Below, one piece after another: positions 8,670 through 17,697 of a stretch of 64,000 bases of DNA (position 1 is its first letter; each line of letters starts with the position of its first letter). Where the stretch lies: assembly GCF_014696435.1 (NCBI RefSeq), contig NZ_JACJQG010000007.1:62001-126000 (forward strand), written 5' to 3'. This DNA comes from Calothrix anomala FACHB-343 (lineage in GTDB: Bacteria > Cyanobacteriota > Cyanobacteriia > Cyanobacteriales > Nostocaceae). The notes beneath the pieces are model-generated. The model had not been told where the DNA came from and made no database searches. It saw only the letters and a list, made by a program, of their open reading frames with translations. The position numbers and the translations under genes were made by a program.

Positions 8670-9392
8670 TCAAATTTTGAGTTTTGCTAAACCTAAATAG
8701 CGTATCCCCTCTGGAGAGATATCAAAACGACAGGGTAATACTTCTAAACCAAGAGCGATCGCATCCCGTAACAACTTACCATATATAGGGTCTGTAGTAT
8801 CACCAGGGGCAAACTCCGTACAATCGCCGCGATTAATAAAGTACAGCATTACCGCACGACTTTGAGGTAACAACGCCATCAGTTCTCGTAAGTGCTTTTG
8901 TCCCCTAGTTGTTTCTGTATCGGGGAAGATTGCTAAACTACCTTGACACCAAGTTGTATTTTTTACTTCTAAATAAATTGGACGTTCCCCATCACTTCCT
9001 GTTAAGAAAAAATCCACGCGACTTTTCTTATCTTGTCCATAAACTACTTCACCTTTGATGTGACTATATTCACCCAATTCAGGGAATAAATATCTCGCTA
9101 AAGCTAACTTAACTATCTGATTTGGTAAAGCAGTATTCACCCCTACCCAAGTAGGATAATTATCATCCACCTGAATTAATTCTAAAGTGTAAGCTAATTT
9201 GCGTTTCGGATTAGCACTTTGAGAAAGTTGCACCGCACTACCAACAGTAGATACTCCAGTCATCGGCCCTGTATTGGGACAATGTGCTGTTACTATTTCA
9301 CCATTTAATAGCTGCACATCAGCAAAAAAGCGCTTGTAGCGCTTTAGTAAAATTCCCGGATATAAAGTTGGGTAGCGATAAAGCCAATCCAT
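8670..9392 (-). CDS. sfsA: SfsA family protein (DNA/RNA nuclease SfsA, sugar fermentation stimulation homolog)
   Basis: A 240-residue protein of the usual SfsA length. The N-terminal OB-like part has Y-K-R-F-F-A-D-V and A-H-C-P-N-T-G-P-M-T-G; the C-terminal half has the nuclease-like core R-V-D-F-F-L and Y-L-E-V-K-N-T-T, giving the D...E-x-K pattern of the PD-(D/E)xK fold. In E. coli the protein was found as a factor affecting maltose fermentation; its cellular role is not settled. It stands alone, divergent from the first oxygenase gene. Confidence 0.92.
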   Translation of the reverse strand: MDWLYRYPTLYPGILLKRYKRFFADVQLLNGEIVTAHCPNTGPMTGVSTVGSAVQLSQSANPKRKLAYTLELIQVDDNYPTWVGVNTALPNQIVKLALARYLFPELGEYSHIKGEVVYGQDKKSRVDFFLTGSDGERPIYLEVKNTTWCQGSLAIFPDTETTRGQKHLRELMALLPQSRAVMLYFINRGDCTEFAPGDTTDPIYGKLLRDAIALGLEVLPCRFDISPEGIRYLGLAKLKI

Positions 9393-9566
9393 AATTTTGA
9401 CAATCTCTCGCGTAACAGCAAAGAGATAAGTTTACCTCTAAAGGATGACTATTTTTACTTTTTGAGTACAACTTTAGGAAGAAATTCTCTTTACCATAGT
9501 TTGGCTTTTTTTGTATTTATTTTTACGCCAGTTTAATAAAACTCAGCATACAATAGCTATTATCAG

Positions 9567-9593
9567 CCTCCTAAAATCAAAAAAGTTAGGAGG
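9567..9593 (+). promoter_or_regulatory. Leader hairpin CCTCCTAA/TTAGGAGG, copy 1
   Basis: Exact 8-base arms (9567-9574 and 9586-9593) with an A-rich loop, 27 bases before the ATG. The 3' arm contains AGGAGG, a ribosome-binding-site sequence, though further from the ATG than usual. The hairpin and loop are unchanged in the duplicate while the coding regions have drifted. Confidence 0.6.
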
Positions 9594-9620
9594 GTTGCAA
9601 TCTGCAAGTAGGTAAATCCT

Positions 9621-10289
9621 ATGCAAACAGTCCAGGGAATGACGGAATTAGAATATGCCTTTCTGTTTACCCTAAGAAAGGTAAATTCCATCAAACTAGA
9701 AGGGTTTAAACCATTTTTTAACAATTTGCCTGTAGACCCTTATATTAAAGGGAATTATCGCTCGCGAAGATTATCCAGATTTACAGTTGTCGGCGATAAA
9801 TTAGTGAAACTACCTCACGGTTATTTCTATCAAAGCAAAGATTACAATCCATTAATGGGAGATATTAAAAGAGAGTTTGCAGAATTGGATGATGCGCTGA
9901 TAGAACTAGATATATTTAAAAGCTTGGTTTTCGCATTTACTGATTCATGTAAACTTCATCCAGAAGCAGAAATAGGAGTGCATCAGATTAGAATTAGCTG
10001 TTCACCTGAGAATATGGGTAATCCTGCGCCTGAAGGTATCCATAGTGATGGTACAGATTTCATCGGTATCTTCTCCGTTAATCGACATAATATTCTCGGT
10101 GGCGAAACACGTCTATATACTGCCAAGAAGGAAAAACCAATTTTTAGTAAAATTCTCAATCCTGGAGAACTTTTATTAGTCAATGACCATGAATTTTTCC
10201 ATTATGCTGCTCCCATTAAACCAGAAATTCCAGAGCAAGGAACATGGGATGTTTTTGTACTAACTTCCCCTAGTTTACTTTCTAATTAA
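9621..10289 (+). CDS. 2OG-Fe(II) dioxygenase family protein (PF10014 type), copy 1
   Basis: A 222-residue protein of the 2OG-Fe_Oxy_2 family, which includes bacterial free-amino-acid hydroxylases such as L-isoleucine 4-hydroxylase. The facial triad is visible as H141-S-D143 and a distal histidine at H194 (H190 is an alternative) in N-D-H-E-F-F-H. P-E-G-I-H-S-D-G and G-G-E-T are typical of the group. The enzyme would use 2-oxoglutarate, O2 and iron to hydroxylate a small substrate, perhaps an amino acid; the substrate is unknown. It is about 84% identical to the next gene and shares its leader, so the two arose by tandem duplication. Confidence 0.85.
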   Translation: MQTVQGMTELEYAFLFTLRKVNSIKLEGFKPFFNNLPVDPYIKGNYRSRRLSRFTVVGDKLVKLPHGYFYQSKDYNPLMGDIKREFAELDDALIELDIFKSLVFAFTDSCKLHPEAEIGVHQIRISCSPENMGNPAPEGIHSDGTDFIGIFSVNRHNILGGETRLYTAKKEKPIFSKILNPGELLLVNDHEFFHYAAPIKPEIPEQGTWDVFVLTSPSLLSN

Positions 10290-10426
10290 TAGGATTAAAT
10301 AATAGCAGCATAGATTCTCATGAGAAAAGGGAAGCCGCAGCCCTACAGATTCATATTTTTTATAAATTTTAATGACTTGAAATAGGCGGAATAATTAATC
10401 TAGCTAAAATATTTGGCAATCTATAA

Positions 10427-10466
10427 AAGCTGGGTAATTTAATGTAGTCATTTACCCAGCTTTTTT
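10427..10466 (+). terminator. Terminator between the oxygenase paralogs
   Basis: Stem AAGCTGGGTAA pairs with TTACCCAGCTT and runs into six T residues. It lies only in the spacer after copy 1, so each oxygenase gene is likely transcribed on its own. The 10290-10765 gap holds this, then the duplicated leader. Confidence 0.85.
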
Positions 10467-10711
10467 AATGTTTAACAGGAAATAATATGGCTAATAGTGA
10501 TTTATCTAATTTAATTTATTTAGTTGCTACATCAATAAAATACCTCAGTAATAATATGTAGATAAATGTAACAGCCAATGTGCGATCGCACTGTTGCTTG
10601 AGACACTACCTATGCTTGAATAGTACAAAATCTCTTTACCATAAGTTGGCATTTTTTGTAGTTATTTTTACGACAGTTTAATAAAACTCAGCATACAATA
10701 GATCTTATCAG

Positions 10712-10738
10712 CCTCCTAAAATCAAAAAAGTTAGGAGG
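10712..10738 (+). promoter_or_regulatory. Leader hairpin CCTCCTAA/TTAGGAGG, copy 2
   Basis: Identical arms and loop to the hairpin at 9567-9593, again 27 bases before the ATG. Confidence 0.6.
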
Positions 10739-10765
10739 ATTGCAATCTGCAAGTAGGTAAATCCT

Positions 10766-11434
10766 ATGCAAACAGTGCGGGGAATAACGGAACTAGAATA
10801 TGCCTTTCTCTTTACCTTAAGAAAGGTAAATTCCATCAGATTAGAAGGTTTTAAACCATTTTTTAACGATATGCCTGTCGATCCTTATATTAAAGGTAAT
10901 TATCGTTCTCGCAGATTATCGCGGTTTGTCGTTGCTGGGGATGAGTTAATTAAACTACCTCATGGTTATTTATTTCAAAGCAAAGAATACAACCCATTAG
11001 TAGGAGATATTAAAAGAGAGTTTGCCGAATTAGATGATGCGATGATTGAACTCGACATCTTTAAAGAGATGATTTTCGCATTTACTGATTCTTGCAAAAT
11101 TCATCCCGAAGCAGAGATAGGAGTGCATCAAATTAGAACTAGCTGTTCACCGGATAATATGGGTAATCCTGCACCTGAAGGTATCCATAGTGATGGTACA
11201 GATTTTATCGGTATCTTCTCTGTAGATAGAAACAATATTCAAGGCGGAGAAACACATTTATATACTGGTAAGAAAGAAAAGCCCATTTTTAGTAAAGTTT
11301 TACATCCCGGCGAGCTTTTATTAGTCAACGACCATGAATTTTTCCACTTTACTACTCCCATTAAACCAGAGACTGATGCTTTAGGAACAAGGGATGTATT
11401 TGTATTAACTTCTCCTAGTTTGCTGATTAATTAA
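10766..11434 (+). CDS. 2OG-Fe(II) dioxygenase family protein (PF10014 type), copy 2
   Basis: A 222-residue paralog of the preceding gene with the same iron ligands (H141, D143, H194 by alignment without gaps). Differences are concentrated in surface-like positions, for example E-I-P-E-Q-G-T-W becoming E-T-D-A-L-G-T-R near residue 205, and S-L-V becoming E-M-I near 101. Both copies look intact, so a second substrate or dosage are equally possible. A hairpin with arms AAGGGTGTG and CGCACCCTT lies shortly after the stop (about 11468-11500) but lacks a T tract. Confidence 0.85.
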   Translation: MQTVRGITELEYAFLFTLRKVNSIRLEGFKPFFNDMPVDPYIKGNYRSRRLSRFVVAGDELIKLPHGYLFQSKEYNPLVGDIKREFAELDDAMIELDIFKEMIFAFTDSCKIHPEAEIGVHQIRTSCSPDNMGNPAPEGIHSDGTDFIGIFSVDRNNIQGGETHLYTGKKEKPIFSKVLHPGELLLVNDHEFFHFTTPIKPETDALGTRDVFVLTSPSLLIN

Positions 11435-12035
11435 TACTATTTACAAGTAAAACCAAACATTTTCATTAAGGGTGTGTTATGCCATAGGTTAACGCACCCT
11501 TAATTTATAGTAATTGGGCATGGGGCATGGGGCATAGGGCATTGAAAGATTGATTTTGATTTTTATGCGTTGCATATTTGCGGGATGAATTTAGACTTCT
11601 AGACAAAGCTGAAAGTCGATTCTTTGCGCCTTTGCGCCTACCCTGCGGGTTCCGCCTTTGGCGGTATGCGTGAGATAAAAATCATCCCATCAATCAGCAA
11701 CGCCGATTTTTAGATATATTGGTGCGTTGCGCTACGCGACAACACACCCTACATGTAAACTTATTTAACTACTTTTCTCTTATACCAATTCACCAAATTA
11801 CTGATACAAATCGCTTCCTCTGCTCCTCTGCTTCCTCTGCTCCCTCTGCTTGCCTATGTGTATCACTTTTAAAGTGAAATGGTATTACTCTTTCTCTTTC
11901 TTGGCGCACTTGGCGTTCTTGGTGAGACCAGCCCCCGTCTTGGCGGCTTCCGTCACGATGGGGGACTGGCGAACCCGAAGGGCGGTTCATTTCATCAAAA
12001 ATAATTGCATCTCCACGAAAATTTATATACCCTCT
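11435..12035. other. 601-base intergenic region with degenerate repeats
   Basis: No credible gene. It holds a GGGCATGGGGCAT tract (about 11517-11543), GC-rich repeat fragments of the type CTGCGGGTTCCGCC (about 11640-11665), a CTCTGCTTCCTCTGCTCC tract (about 11818-11850) and a GC-rich palindromic stretch near 11930-11985. Open frames here are short, overlap on both strands and are built from these repeats. Confidence 0.6.
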
Positions 12036-13184
12036 TCAATCTACTGCAAATATTTGACAATCTACTAAATATGGAGAATTAAAAGCCGTCATTTCTCCAG
12101 CTTTTTTACCTGGGATAGGAAATAACCTAGCTGATAGAGGTTTATCTAGCTTAATTGCGAGAGTAGCCATATCAATTAAGATTGCAGCAATTTTTTCAAT
12201 AGAAATATCGCCAGGAATAGGAACTGTATCTAATCCACAACCACAAACAGCTGAATAAAGTAACAAATTGGTAATATCATAAGTCTTTTCATTAGCTCTT
12301 GTCGCTAATCCCACATCTTCACAAACAGGAAGCATCAAACCAGAATAACCACAGATTTTTACTGATACATTTTTTAAAACACGAGTTAACATTCCCGAAA
12401 TTGCTAGAGTCCCTGGTTGTCCAAATTTACCTTGCATAAGCTTTTCATAGGCAAAAGCAATACTGTTATTTTTATCTAATGATGGCGCAAGGGAAGTATC
12501 AATTCCTAGAAAGTTAATTGCAAATTTATCAGATATAATCTCGGCAATATTTGTAACTTGCTTTAACTCCATTTCTAATAATATTTTTAGTTTGGCTTCT
12601 GCTGTTGGGATATCATCAGCTTGAGAAAATGCTTGAGTTACCAAATCACAACACTCTAAGCCAATTGCAAATGCTGTATCACCTTGATGGTATGATGTGG
12701 GGAAAAATGGGATTCCCGGTTTGCAGTTAGCCCAAGCACAAAAGCGAAAATTTCCATAACCATTTTCGCTATCTTGGGAAATACGCTTAATTACCCTAGC
12801 TGATTCTAAGGCATTTTCTAAGTTAATTTCCGTTGCGCGATCGCCAATTTTACTCGAACAATAAATTACTGAGGTTTGTTTGTTAATTTCGGGAATTAAA
12901 GCGATATTTTCCGGTTGATTCGCATAACCGATATTGAAAAAACTTAAATTGAGATTTTGACAGATTTCTTCTAAGCGTTGAATTTGACTCAAAATTTCCT
13001 TTTGAGATAAACCTTGGAGATATTCCTCCCAAGAATTCGTGGCTATTCTTGTTGTTTGCACTTCATAGCCTTGTTGAGTAAAGATATCCTTTGCTTGTTG
13101 GTTAAATTCAGCAGCTTGTTTAATTTTTTCTGCATCTTGAGGAGATTGCAGCGAAATTCCTGTAGTAATAGTTCTGATTTTCAT
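12036..13184 (-). CDS. DUF711 (UPF0210) family protein
   Basis: A 382-residue cytoplasmic protein matching the DUF711 family along its length: an N-terminal M-K-I-R-T-I-T-T-G-I strand, a central C-A-W-A-N-C-K-P-G-I-P-F-F-P-T-S-Y segment, and a C-terminal S-A-V-C-G-C-G-L-D-T-V-P-I-P-G-D motif. The family is structurally related to glycyl-radical-like barrels but has no assigned reaction. No operon partner. The ATG at 13184 is the natural start. Confidence 0.8.
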   Translation of the reverse strand: MKIRTITTGISLQSPQDAEKIKQAAEFNQQAKDIFTQQGYEVQTTRIATNSWEEYLQGLSQKEILSQIQRLEEICQNLNLSFFNIGYANQPENIALIPEINKQTSVIYCSSKIGDRATEINLENALESARVIKRISQDSENGYGNFRFCAWANCKPGIPFFPTSYHQGDTAFAIGLECCDLVTQAFSQADDIPTAEAKLKILLEMELKQVTNIAEIISDKFAINFLGIDTSLAPSLDKNNSIAFAYEKLMQGKFGQPGTLAISGMLTRVLKNVSVKICGYSGLMLPVCEDVGLATRANEKTYDITNLLLYSAVCGCGLDTVPIPGDISIEKIAAILIDMATLAIKLDKPLSARLFPIPGKKAGEMTAFNSPYLVDCQIFAVD

Positions 13185-13360
13185 AGGTTTTTATAATCAA
13201 AATAACCGCTTGCGGGTAGCTTCTCCCAGAGAAAACGCTAAGTCAGAGAGATTGATAGAGAATATGAAAATTACACTTGTGGTGAGTGGAGCAGTACTAA
13301 CATAGGAAATGAGATACATTCACCGTGAATACCTAATATAGTCATAACTAAATAAAAGCC

Positions 13361-14629
13361 ATGAGTAACGAATTCTATAATCAAGGTTTGGAAAAAGCTA
13401 AACAAAAAGACTACGCTGGCGCAATTGCGGAATTTAATCTGGCTTTACAGCAGACACCTGATTTTCCAGAAGCTTATTTTCAACGGGGATTGGCATATTA
13501 TGACTCAGGGGCAATTCTCCAAGCTGTGTCCGATTACACCGAAGTCATCAAGTTAAACCCGGAAAGTGTGGAAGCATACTACTCTCGCGCCTTGGCTAGG
13601 GTAGCGTTAAAAAATTTACCTGGCGCGTTAGAAGATGTTGAACGTGCAATTCGCTTTAATTCCCATTATGCCGCAGCTTACAGCTTACGGGGGATGGTGC
13701 GGCGCAAACAGGGTTATATTCATGATGCGATCGCAAATTTTAAACAAGCTGCGGAATTATATCTCCAACAAAAGGATGCAGAAAATTGTCGTCTGTGTTT
13801 GGAAAGAATTAAACAACTACAACCACCAGCAAAACCAGCAGTTACCCCAGCTAATTCTCCGGCTATAAAAATAACATCCCCAAAGGAATATTTTAGGCAA
13901 CTATTAGATAAGGCAGAAAAAGGAGATACCAAAGAAGCGATCGCAGATTTAAACTGGGTATTAAAAGCCGATCCCCAAGATGCACAAGCTTATTGCTGTC
14001 GAGGGGTAGTAAATTGCAAAATGGGTAAATATCAAGAAGCGATCGCGGATTTTAATCAAGCGCTTAAATTAAATTTTGTTGATGCTATTGTTTATCGTAA
14101 CCGAGGTAAAGCCCGTTGTTTGTTAGGCGATTATCAAGGCGCGATCGCAGACTTTAACCAAGCGTTGCAAACTGAACCGCAAGATGCTTTAGTTTATGTT
14201 GCTAGAGGTAATGCTTACCGCGCTATGAGCAATTATCTCGGTGCAATTAAAGACTATTCTCAAGCAATCCAAATTAATCCTGAAGATGCCCAAGCTTATT
14301 ATAATCGCGGTATTGCCCATACACATTTAGAGGATATGCAACAGGCTATAGAAAATTATCAAAAAGCTGCTAGTATTTTTCTCGAAAAAGAAGACTGGGA
14401 TAACTATAAATTAGTTTTAGATAGCCTAAATAAAATTCAAAAATCTCTCCCCGAAACCAAACAGCAAAAATATAATCTTCTCCGTCAGCGATTGTTACGT
14501 CTAGTTGGCGGACAATGGGAAATAGCCCAAAGATTAATTCAGCAGAAAAAAGATAACTATCCGCAAATGCCAGAAGAGTGGTATTTACAAAAAGTCATTA
14601 CCGAATTAGAACGCGATCGCGGAGTATAA
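13361..14629 (+). CDS. TPR repeat protein
   Basis: A 422-residue protein built of TPR units in two blocks (residues 1-140 and about 185-335), each unit showing the A-Y-x-x-R-G-x-A and A-I-x-D-(F/Y) pattern, joined by a Pro/Ala-rich linker near 150-180. The C-terminal 80 residues (from about 345) are a non-TPR helical region ending in a basic E-L-E-R-D-R. No signal peptide. A scaffold role is likely; the partner is unknown. The many HIP1 sites fall in the repeated A-I-A-D-F codons. Confidence 0.85.
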   Translation: MSNEFYNQGLEKAKQKDYAGAIAEFNLALQQTPDFPEAYFQRGLAYYDSGAILQAVSDYTEVIKLNPESVEAYYSRALARVALKNLPGALEDVERAIRFNSHYAAAYSLRGMVRRKQGYIHDAIANFKQAAELYLQQKDAENCRLCLERIKQLQPPAKPAVTPANSPAIKITSPKEYFRQLLDKAEKGDTKEAIADLNWVLKADPQDAQAYCCRGVVNCKMGKYQEAIADFNQALKLNFVDAIVYRNRGKARCLLGDYQGAIADFNQALQTEPQDALVYVARGNAYRAMSNYLGAIKDYSQAIQINPEDAQAYYNRGIAHTHLEDMQQAIENYQKAASIFLEKEDWDNYKLVLDSLNKIQKSLPETKQQKYNLLRQRLLRLVGGQWEIAQRLIQQKKDNYPQMPEEWYLQKVITELERDRGV

Positions 14630-14643
14630 GCAAGTTTGTGTGA

Positions 14644-14949
14644 TTATTTATTTTTGCGATCTAGGTAAATTTTGAATCCCAATCCACTGCCAAATCCGCC
14701 ACCAAATATTATCAGGATCTTTAAAATATCCTGATAAACTGTGACATCCTTGTTGACTAAAAAAATAGTTAGAAATACAAAAACAGTAACAAAAATTAAA
14801 ATTAAAATTAAATTGTATTTTCTAGCTTGTTGCGCGTCTATAAATGCTCTTTCGCTATCTTTCTCTACGCTTTCAAGGATTGTGGTGATATGTTGTTGAT
14901 TAATTTTATCGAGGATGGGCGAACTAGAAGTTGCAGAAAAGCGACTCAT
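14644..14949 (-). CDS. Small two-TM membrane protein, unknown
   Basis: A 101-residue protein with a soluble helical N-terminus (about 1-45) and two hydrophobic segments (about 47-66 and 76-92, the second glycine-rich: F-G-G-G-F-G-S-G-L-G). It is the last gene of a probable three-gene minus-strand unit (15410 to 14644) whose gaps are 20 and 18 bases. I do not recognise the family. Confidence 0.65.
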   Translation of the reverse strand: MSRFSATSSSPILDKINQQHITTILESVEKDSERAFIDAQQARKYNLILILIFVTVFVFLTIFLVNKDVTVYQDILKILIIFGGGFGSGLGFKIYLDRKNK

Positions 14950-14967
14950 AGAAAGAAATGTTTTAAT

Positions 14968-15078
14968 TTATTTCTTAATTTCTGGTGGAAGACTATCTAA
15001 TTCCTCTGGCAGTTTTTCTATATATCCACTTTCGGTAGCATCAGAATCTTTATTTGATTCATTTTCTTGATTAGACAT
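14968..15078 (-). CDS. 36-residue acidic protein, unknown
   Basis: ATG at 15078, stop at 14968. The product is highly acidic and polar, starting M-S-N-Q-E-N-E-S-N-K and ending L-P-P-E-I-K-K, and is likely disordered. It fits neatly between two larger frames of the same strand with 18-20 base gaps, which supports a real operon gene. Confidence 0.5.
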   Translation of the reverse strand: MSNQENESNKDSDATESGYIEKLPEELDSLPPEIKK

Positions 15079-15098
15079 TTCAATTCAAATTAATAAAA

Positions 15099-15410
15099 TT
15101 ACTTCCGGCTTAGATATTTATCTATTGCTATAGATAATTTTGATTCACAAAAATCAATTATTTTCTGCTCAAAAGCACCTTTAACTCTTGCTTCTACTTC
15201 ATATTCGATAAAAATTGAGCAGGTATAATGAACTAAAGCCTCAAATGCTTTATCGCTAATTTCTCCATTCTTATTTAAATAAGAAAAATAAGATAAAATG
15301 CTTTTTAACCTTAATAATCTTTCGTCTCGATTCAATACAGAAAAATTTTCTGGTTCTTTGCTAACAGAAAAGTTAGATATTGTATTAATATTTTTCTCCA
15401 TGAGAAACAC
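15099..15410 (-). CDS. Small soluble helical protein, unknown
   Basis: A 103-residue protein (100 residues if the ATG at 15401, codon 4, is used). Predicted to be mostly helical with charged surfaces; no TM segment, no known motif. First gene of the three-gene unit with the 36-residue and two-TM proteins. The low GC content resembles its neighbours in the unit and the AT-rich upstream region. Confidence 0.6.
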   Translation of the reverse strand: MFLMEKNINTISNFSVSKEPENFSVLNRDERLLRLKSILSYFSYLNKNGEISDKAFEALVHYTCSIFIEYEVEARVKGAFEQKIIDFCESKLSIAIDKYLSRK

Positions 15411-15561
15411 AGTAGATTTTTACCTCATTTTTATTTTCAGGACAGCGAAATTTATTCTTATGTATTGTATATAGTCACAATGTAACATAAAAATAATTTG
15501 ATTAATAAGTTACTTAATAAATTATTAAATCTTTTCAAGATATGCATTATATATTTTTTTA

Positions 15562-15584
15562 GTTGTAGCTCAAAGAGCTACAAC
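15562..15584. promoter_or_regulatory. Hairpin GTTGTAGCTC/GAGCTACAAC
   Basis: Exact 10-base arms with a three-base loop in the AT-rich spacer between the divergent small-protein unit and the S9 peptidase. T residues lie on the 5' side only, so a plus-strand terminator is unlikely. It could serve either divergent promoter. Confidence 0.4.
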
Positions 15585-15649
15585 ATCTGCAATAAAGTAG
15601 TATATCGAACTTAATTTATCTTGCAGTAACAATCTGGCATAATGGGCGA

Positions 15650-17596
15650 ATGCGATTTTTTTCCAAGTTTTTCATTACTTTCATTGCAGTATTACTACTA
15701 CCTATTCTCATGGTTTCTGCACAAAATCCTCCGGTTAATCCAGGCGAAAACCTAGTTACTGAAGGTATCCCCCAAATACCTGCATCCCTAGCAGAATCGG
15801 TAAATCGCTATACCCAGTTTCGCGCAGCTAGTCTTGCTAGTTGGCATCCCCAGCGCCGGGAAATGTTGATTTCTACACGCTTTGCTGATGTACCGCAAAT
15901 CCATTTAGTTAAATTTCCCCTGGGGAGTCGCAAGCAGTTGACATTCTTCCCGGAACGAGTCGGTGGTGGTAGTTTTCAACCGACTGAGGGTAATTACTTT
16001 ATCTTTAGTAAAGATACTAGTGGTAATGAATTTAACCAAAATTACCGTTATGACTTAGCAACGGGGGAAATTACCCTGTTGACTGATGGGAAGTCGAAAA
16101 ATAGCCGGGGTGTGTGGTCAAATAAAGGCGATCGCACAATCTACACTTCTACTAGACGGACGGGTAAAGATAATGATTTTTACATCATCAATCCGCAAAA
16201 TCCGCAAAGCGATCGCCTATTAACACAGGTTGAAGGCGGTGGCTGGGGTGGTATAGACTGGTCACCAAGCGATCGCCAATTTTTAGCACAGGAATATATT
16301 TCTGCCAATGAAAGCTATCTGTGGCTCATCGATACCCAATCAGGCGAGAAAAAACTCATCACACCCAAAGGCGGTAAGGAAAAAGTCGCCTATTATGGCG
16401 GTGTATTTAGTAAAGATGGTAAAGGTTTGTATGTCATCAGCGATCGCGACTTTGAATTTTCGCGGTTAGCATACATTGATTTAGCCACAATCCAGCATAC
16501 ATATCTCACCAGTCATATCCCTTGGAACGTTGAAGACTTCGATTTGTCTGATGATGGTAAACACATTGCCTTTGTTACCAATGAAGATGGGGCGAGTGTA
16601 TTACATTTGTTGGACACAGCCACAGGTAAAGAAAAGCCACTACCAAAGTTACCAGTAGGTAATATATATGGTGTCAGTTGGCATCGCAACAACCAAGATT
16701 TAGGCTTTACCTTAGTTTCTTCGCGCACACCCGCCGATGTTTACTCCTTAAATATTGTCACCAACAAAATCGAACGCTGGACAGAAAGCGAGACAGGTGG
16801 CTTAAATACCGAAAATTTCCCCGAAGCCCAGCTAATACGCTGGCAAAGTTTCGATAACAGAACCATCTCCGGCTTTTTGTATCGTCCTCCCGCTAAGTTT
16901 ACAGGTAAACGCCCAGTCATTATTAACATTCATGGCGGCCCGGAAGCCCAGTCTCGTCCATCATTTTTAGGGCAGAGTAACTATTACCTCAACGAATTAG
17001 GCGTAGCCATACTGTATCCTAACGTCAGGGGTTCCAGTGGTTACGGTAAAACCTTCTTGCAGTTGGATAATGGCTATAAACGAGAAGACTCGGTGAAAGA
17101 TATCGGTGCATTGTTAGACTGGATTGCAACCCAACCAGATTTAGATAAAGACCGAATTTTAGTCACAGGCGGAAGCTATGGCGGTTATATGTCCTTAGCT
17201 GTTGCTACTAAATATAGCGATCGCATCCGTGCTTCTATTGATATAGTCGGCATTTCTAACTTCGTCACCTTTCTGGAAAAAACCGAAGGTTATCGGCGCG
17301 ATTTGCGGCGGGTAGAATACGGTGATGAACGCGATCCCAAAATGCGCGAATTCTTGCTGAAAATCTCCCCAGTGAATAATGCTAGTCGCATTCAGAAGCC
17401 TTTATTCGTGATTCACGGTCAAAATGACCCCCGCGTCCCTCTCAATGAAGCCGAACAAATTGTTGCCACAGTCAAAAAGAATCAAGTTCCCGTATGGTAT
17501 TTAATGGCTAAGGATGAAGGACACGGATTTAGCAAGAAGAAGAATATTGACTTTCAATTCTATGCAACTGTGATGTTTATCAAAGAATTTCTGTAA
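15650..17596 (+). CDS. Exported S9 family (prolyl oligopeptidase type) peptidase
   Basis: A 648-residue serine peptidase. Residues 1-24 are a signal peptide (F-F-I-T-F-I-A-V-L-L-L-P-I-L, then S-A-Q). Residues about 40-390 form a beta-propeller with repeated S-x-D-G/W-S-P blades. The alpha/beta hydrolase domain carries S509 in G-G-S-Y-G-G-Y, D593 in N-D-P-R-V-P and H625 in E-G-H-G-F, the expected order of the triad. It should cleave short peptides in the periplasm. It stands alone and ends in a strong terminator. Confidence 0.9.
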   Translation: MRFFSKFFITFIAVLLLPILMVSAQNPPVNPGENLVTEGIPQIPASLAESVNRYTQFRAASLASWHPQRREMLISTRFADVPQIHLVKFPLGSRKQLTFFPERVGGGSFQPTEGNYFIFSKDTSGNEFNQNYRYDLATGEITLLTDGKSKNSRGVWSNKGDRTIYTSTRRTGKDNDFYIINPQNPQSDRLLTQVEGGGWGGIDWSPSDRQFLAQEYISANESYLWLIDTQSGEKKLITPKGGKEKVAYYGGVFSKDGKGLYVISDRDFEFSRLAYIDLATIQHTYLTSHIPWNVEDFDLSDDGKHIAFVTNEDGASVLHLLDTATGKEKPLPKLPVGNIYGVSWHRNNQDLGFTLVSSRTPADVYSLNIVTNKIERWTESETGGLNTENFPEAQLIRWQSFDNRTISGFLYRPPAKFTGKRPVIINIHGGPEAQSRPSFLGQSNYYLNELGVAILYPNVRGSSGYGKTFLQLDNGYKREDSVKDIGALLDWIATQPDLDKDRILVTGGSYGGYMSLAVATKYSDRIRASIDIVGISNFVTFLEKTEGYRRDLRRVEYGDERDPKMREFLLKISPVNNASRIQKPLFVIHGQNDPRVPLNEAEQIVATVKKNQVPVWYLMAKDEGHGFSKKKNIDFQFYATVMFIKEFL

Positions 17597-17662
17597 ATTT
17601 TTTGAAATAATTCTTGACATTTAGTATTTGTTAAGAATGTAGTCAGCACTCTTGCTAAGTTG

Positions 17663-17697
17663 ATGACCAACGATCATTAGTCGTTGGTCATTTTTTT
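17663..17697 (+). terminator. Rho-independent terminator after the S9 peptidase
   Basis: Stem ATGACCAACGA (17663-17673) pairs with TCGTTGGTCAT (17681-17691) and is followed by a run of seven T. Confidence 0.9.

Larger units (their letters stand above)
9486..10289 (+). repeat. Tandem duplication unit 1 (leader plus oxygenase gene)
   Basis: This 804-base unit matches 10631-11434, which has exactly the same length. Similarity begins upstream of the promoter (TCTCTTTACCATA), covers the leader hairpin and the whole gene, and stops at the stop codon. Confidence 0.9.
10631..11434 (+). repeat. Tandem duplication unit 2 (leader plus oxygenase gene)
   Basis: Second copy of the 804-base unit at 9486-10289, in the same orientation. 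Confidence 0.9.

Noticed and set aside
11790-12068. Two short frames on opposite strands after the second oxygenase gene
   Set aside because: Composed of low-complexity CTCTGCTTCC and GC-rich repeat DNA and overlapping each other.
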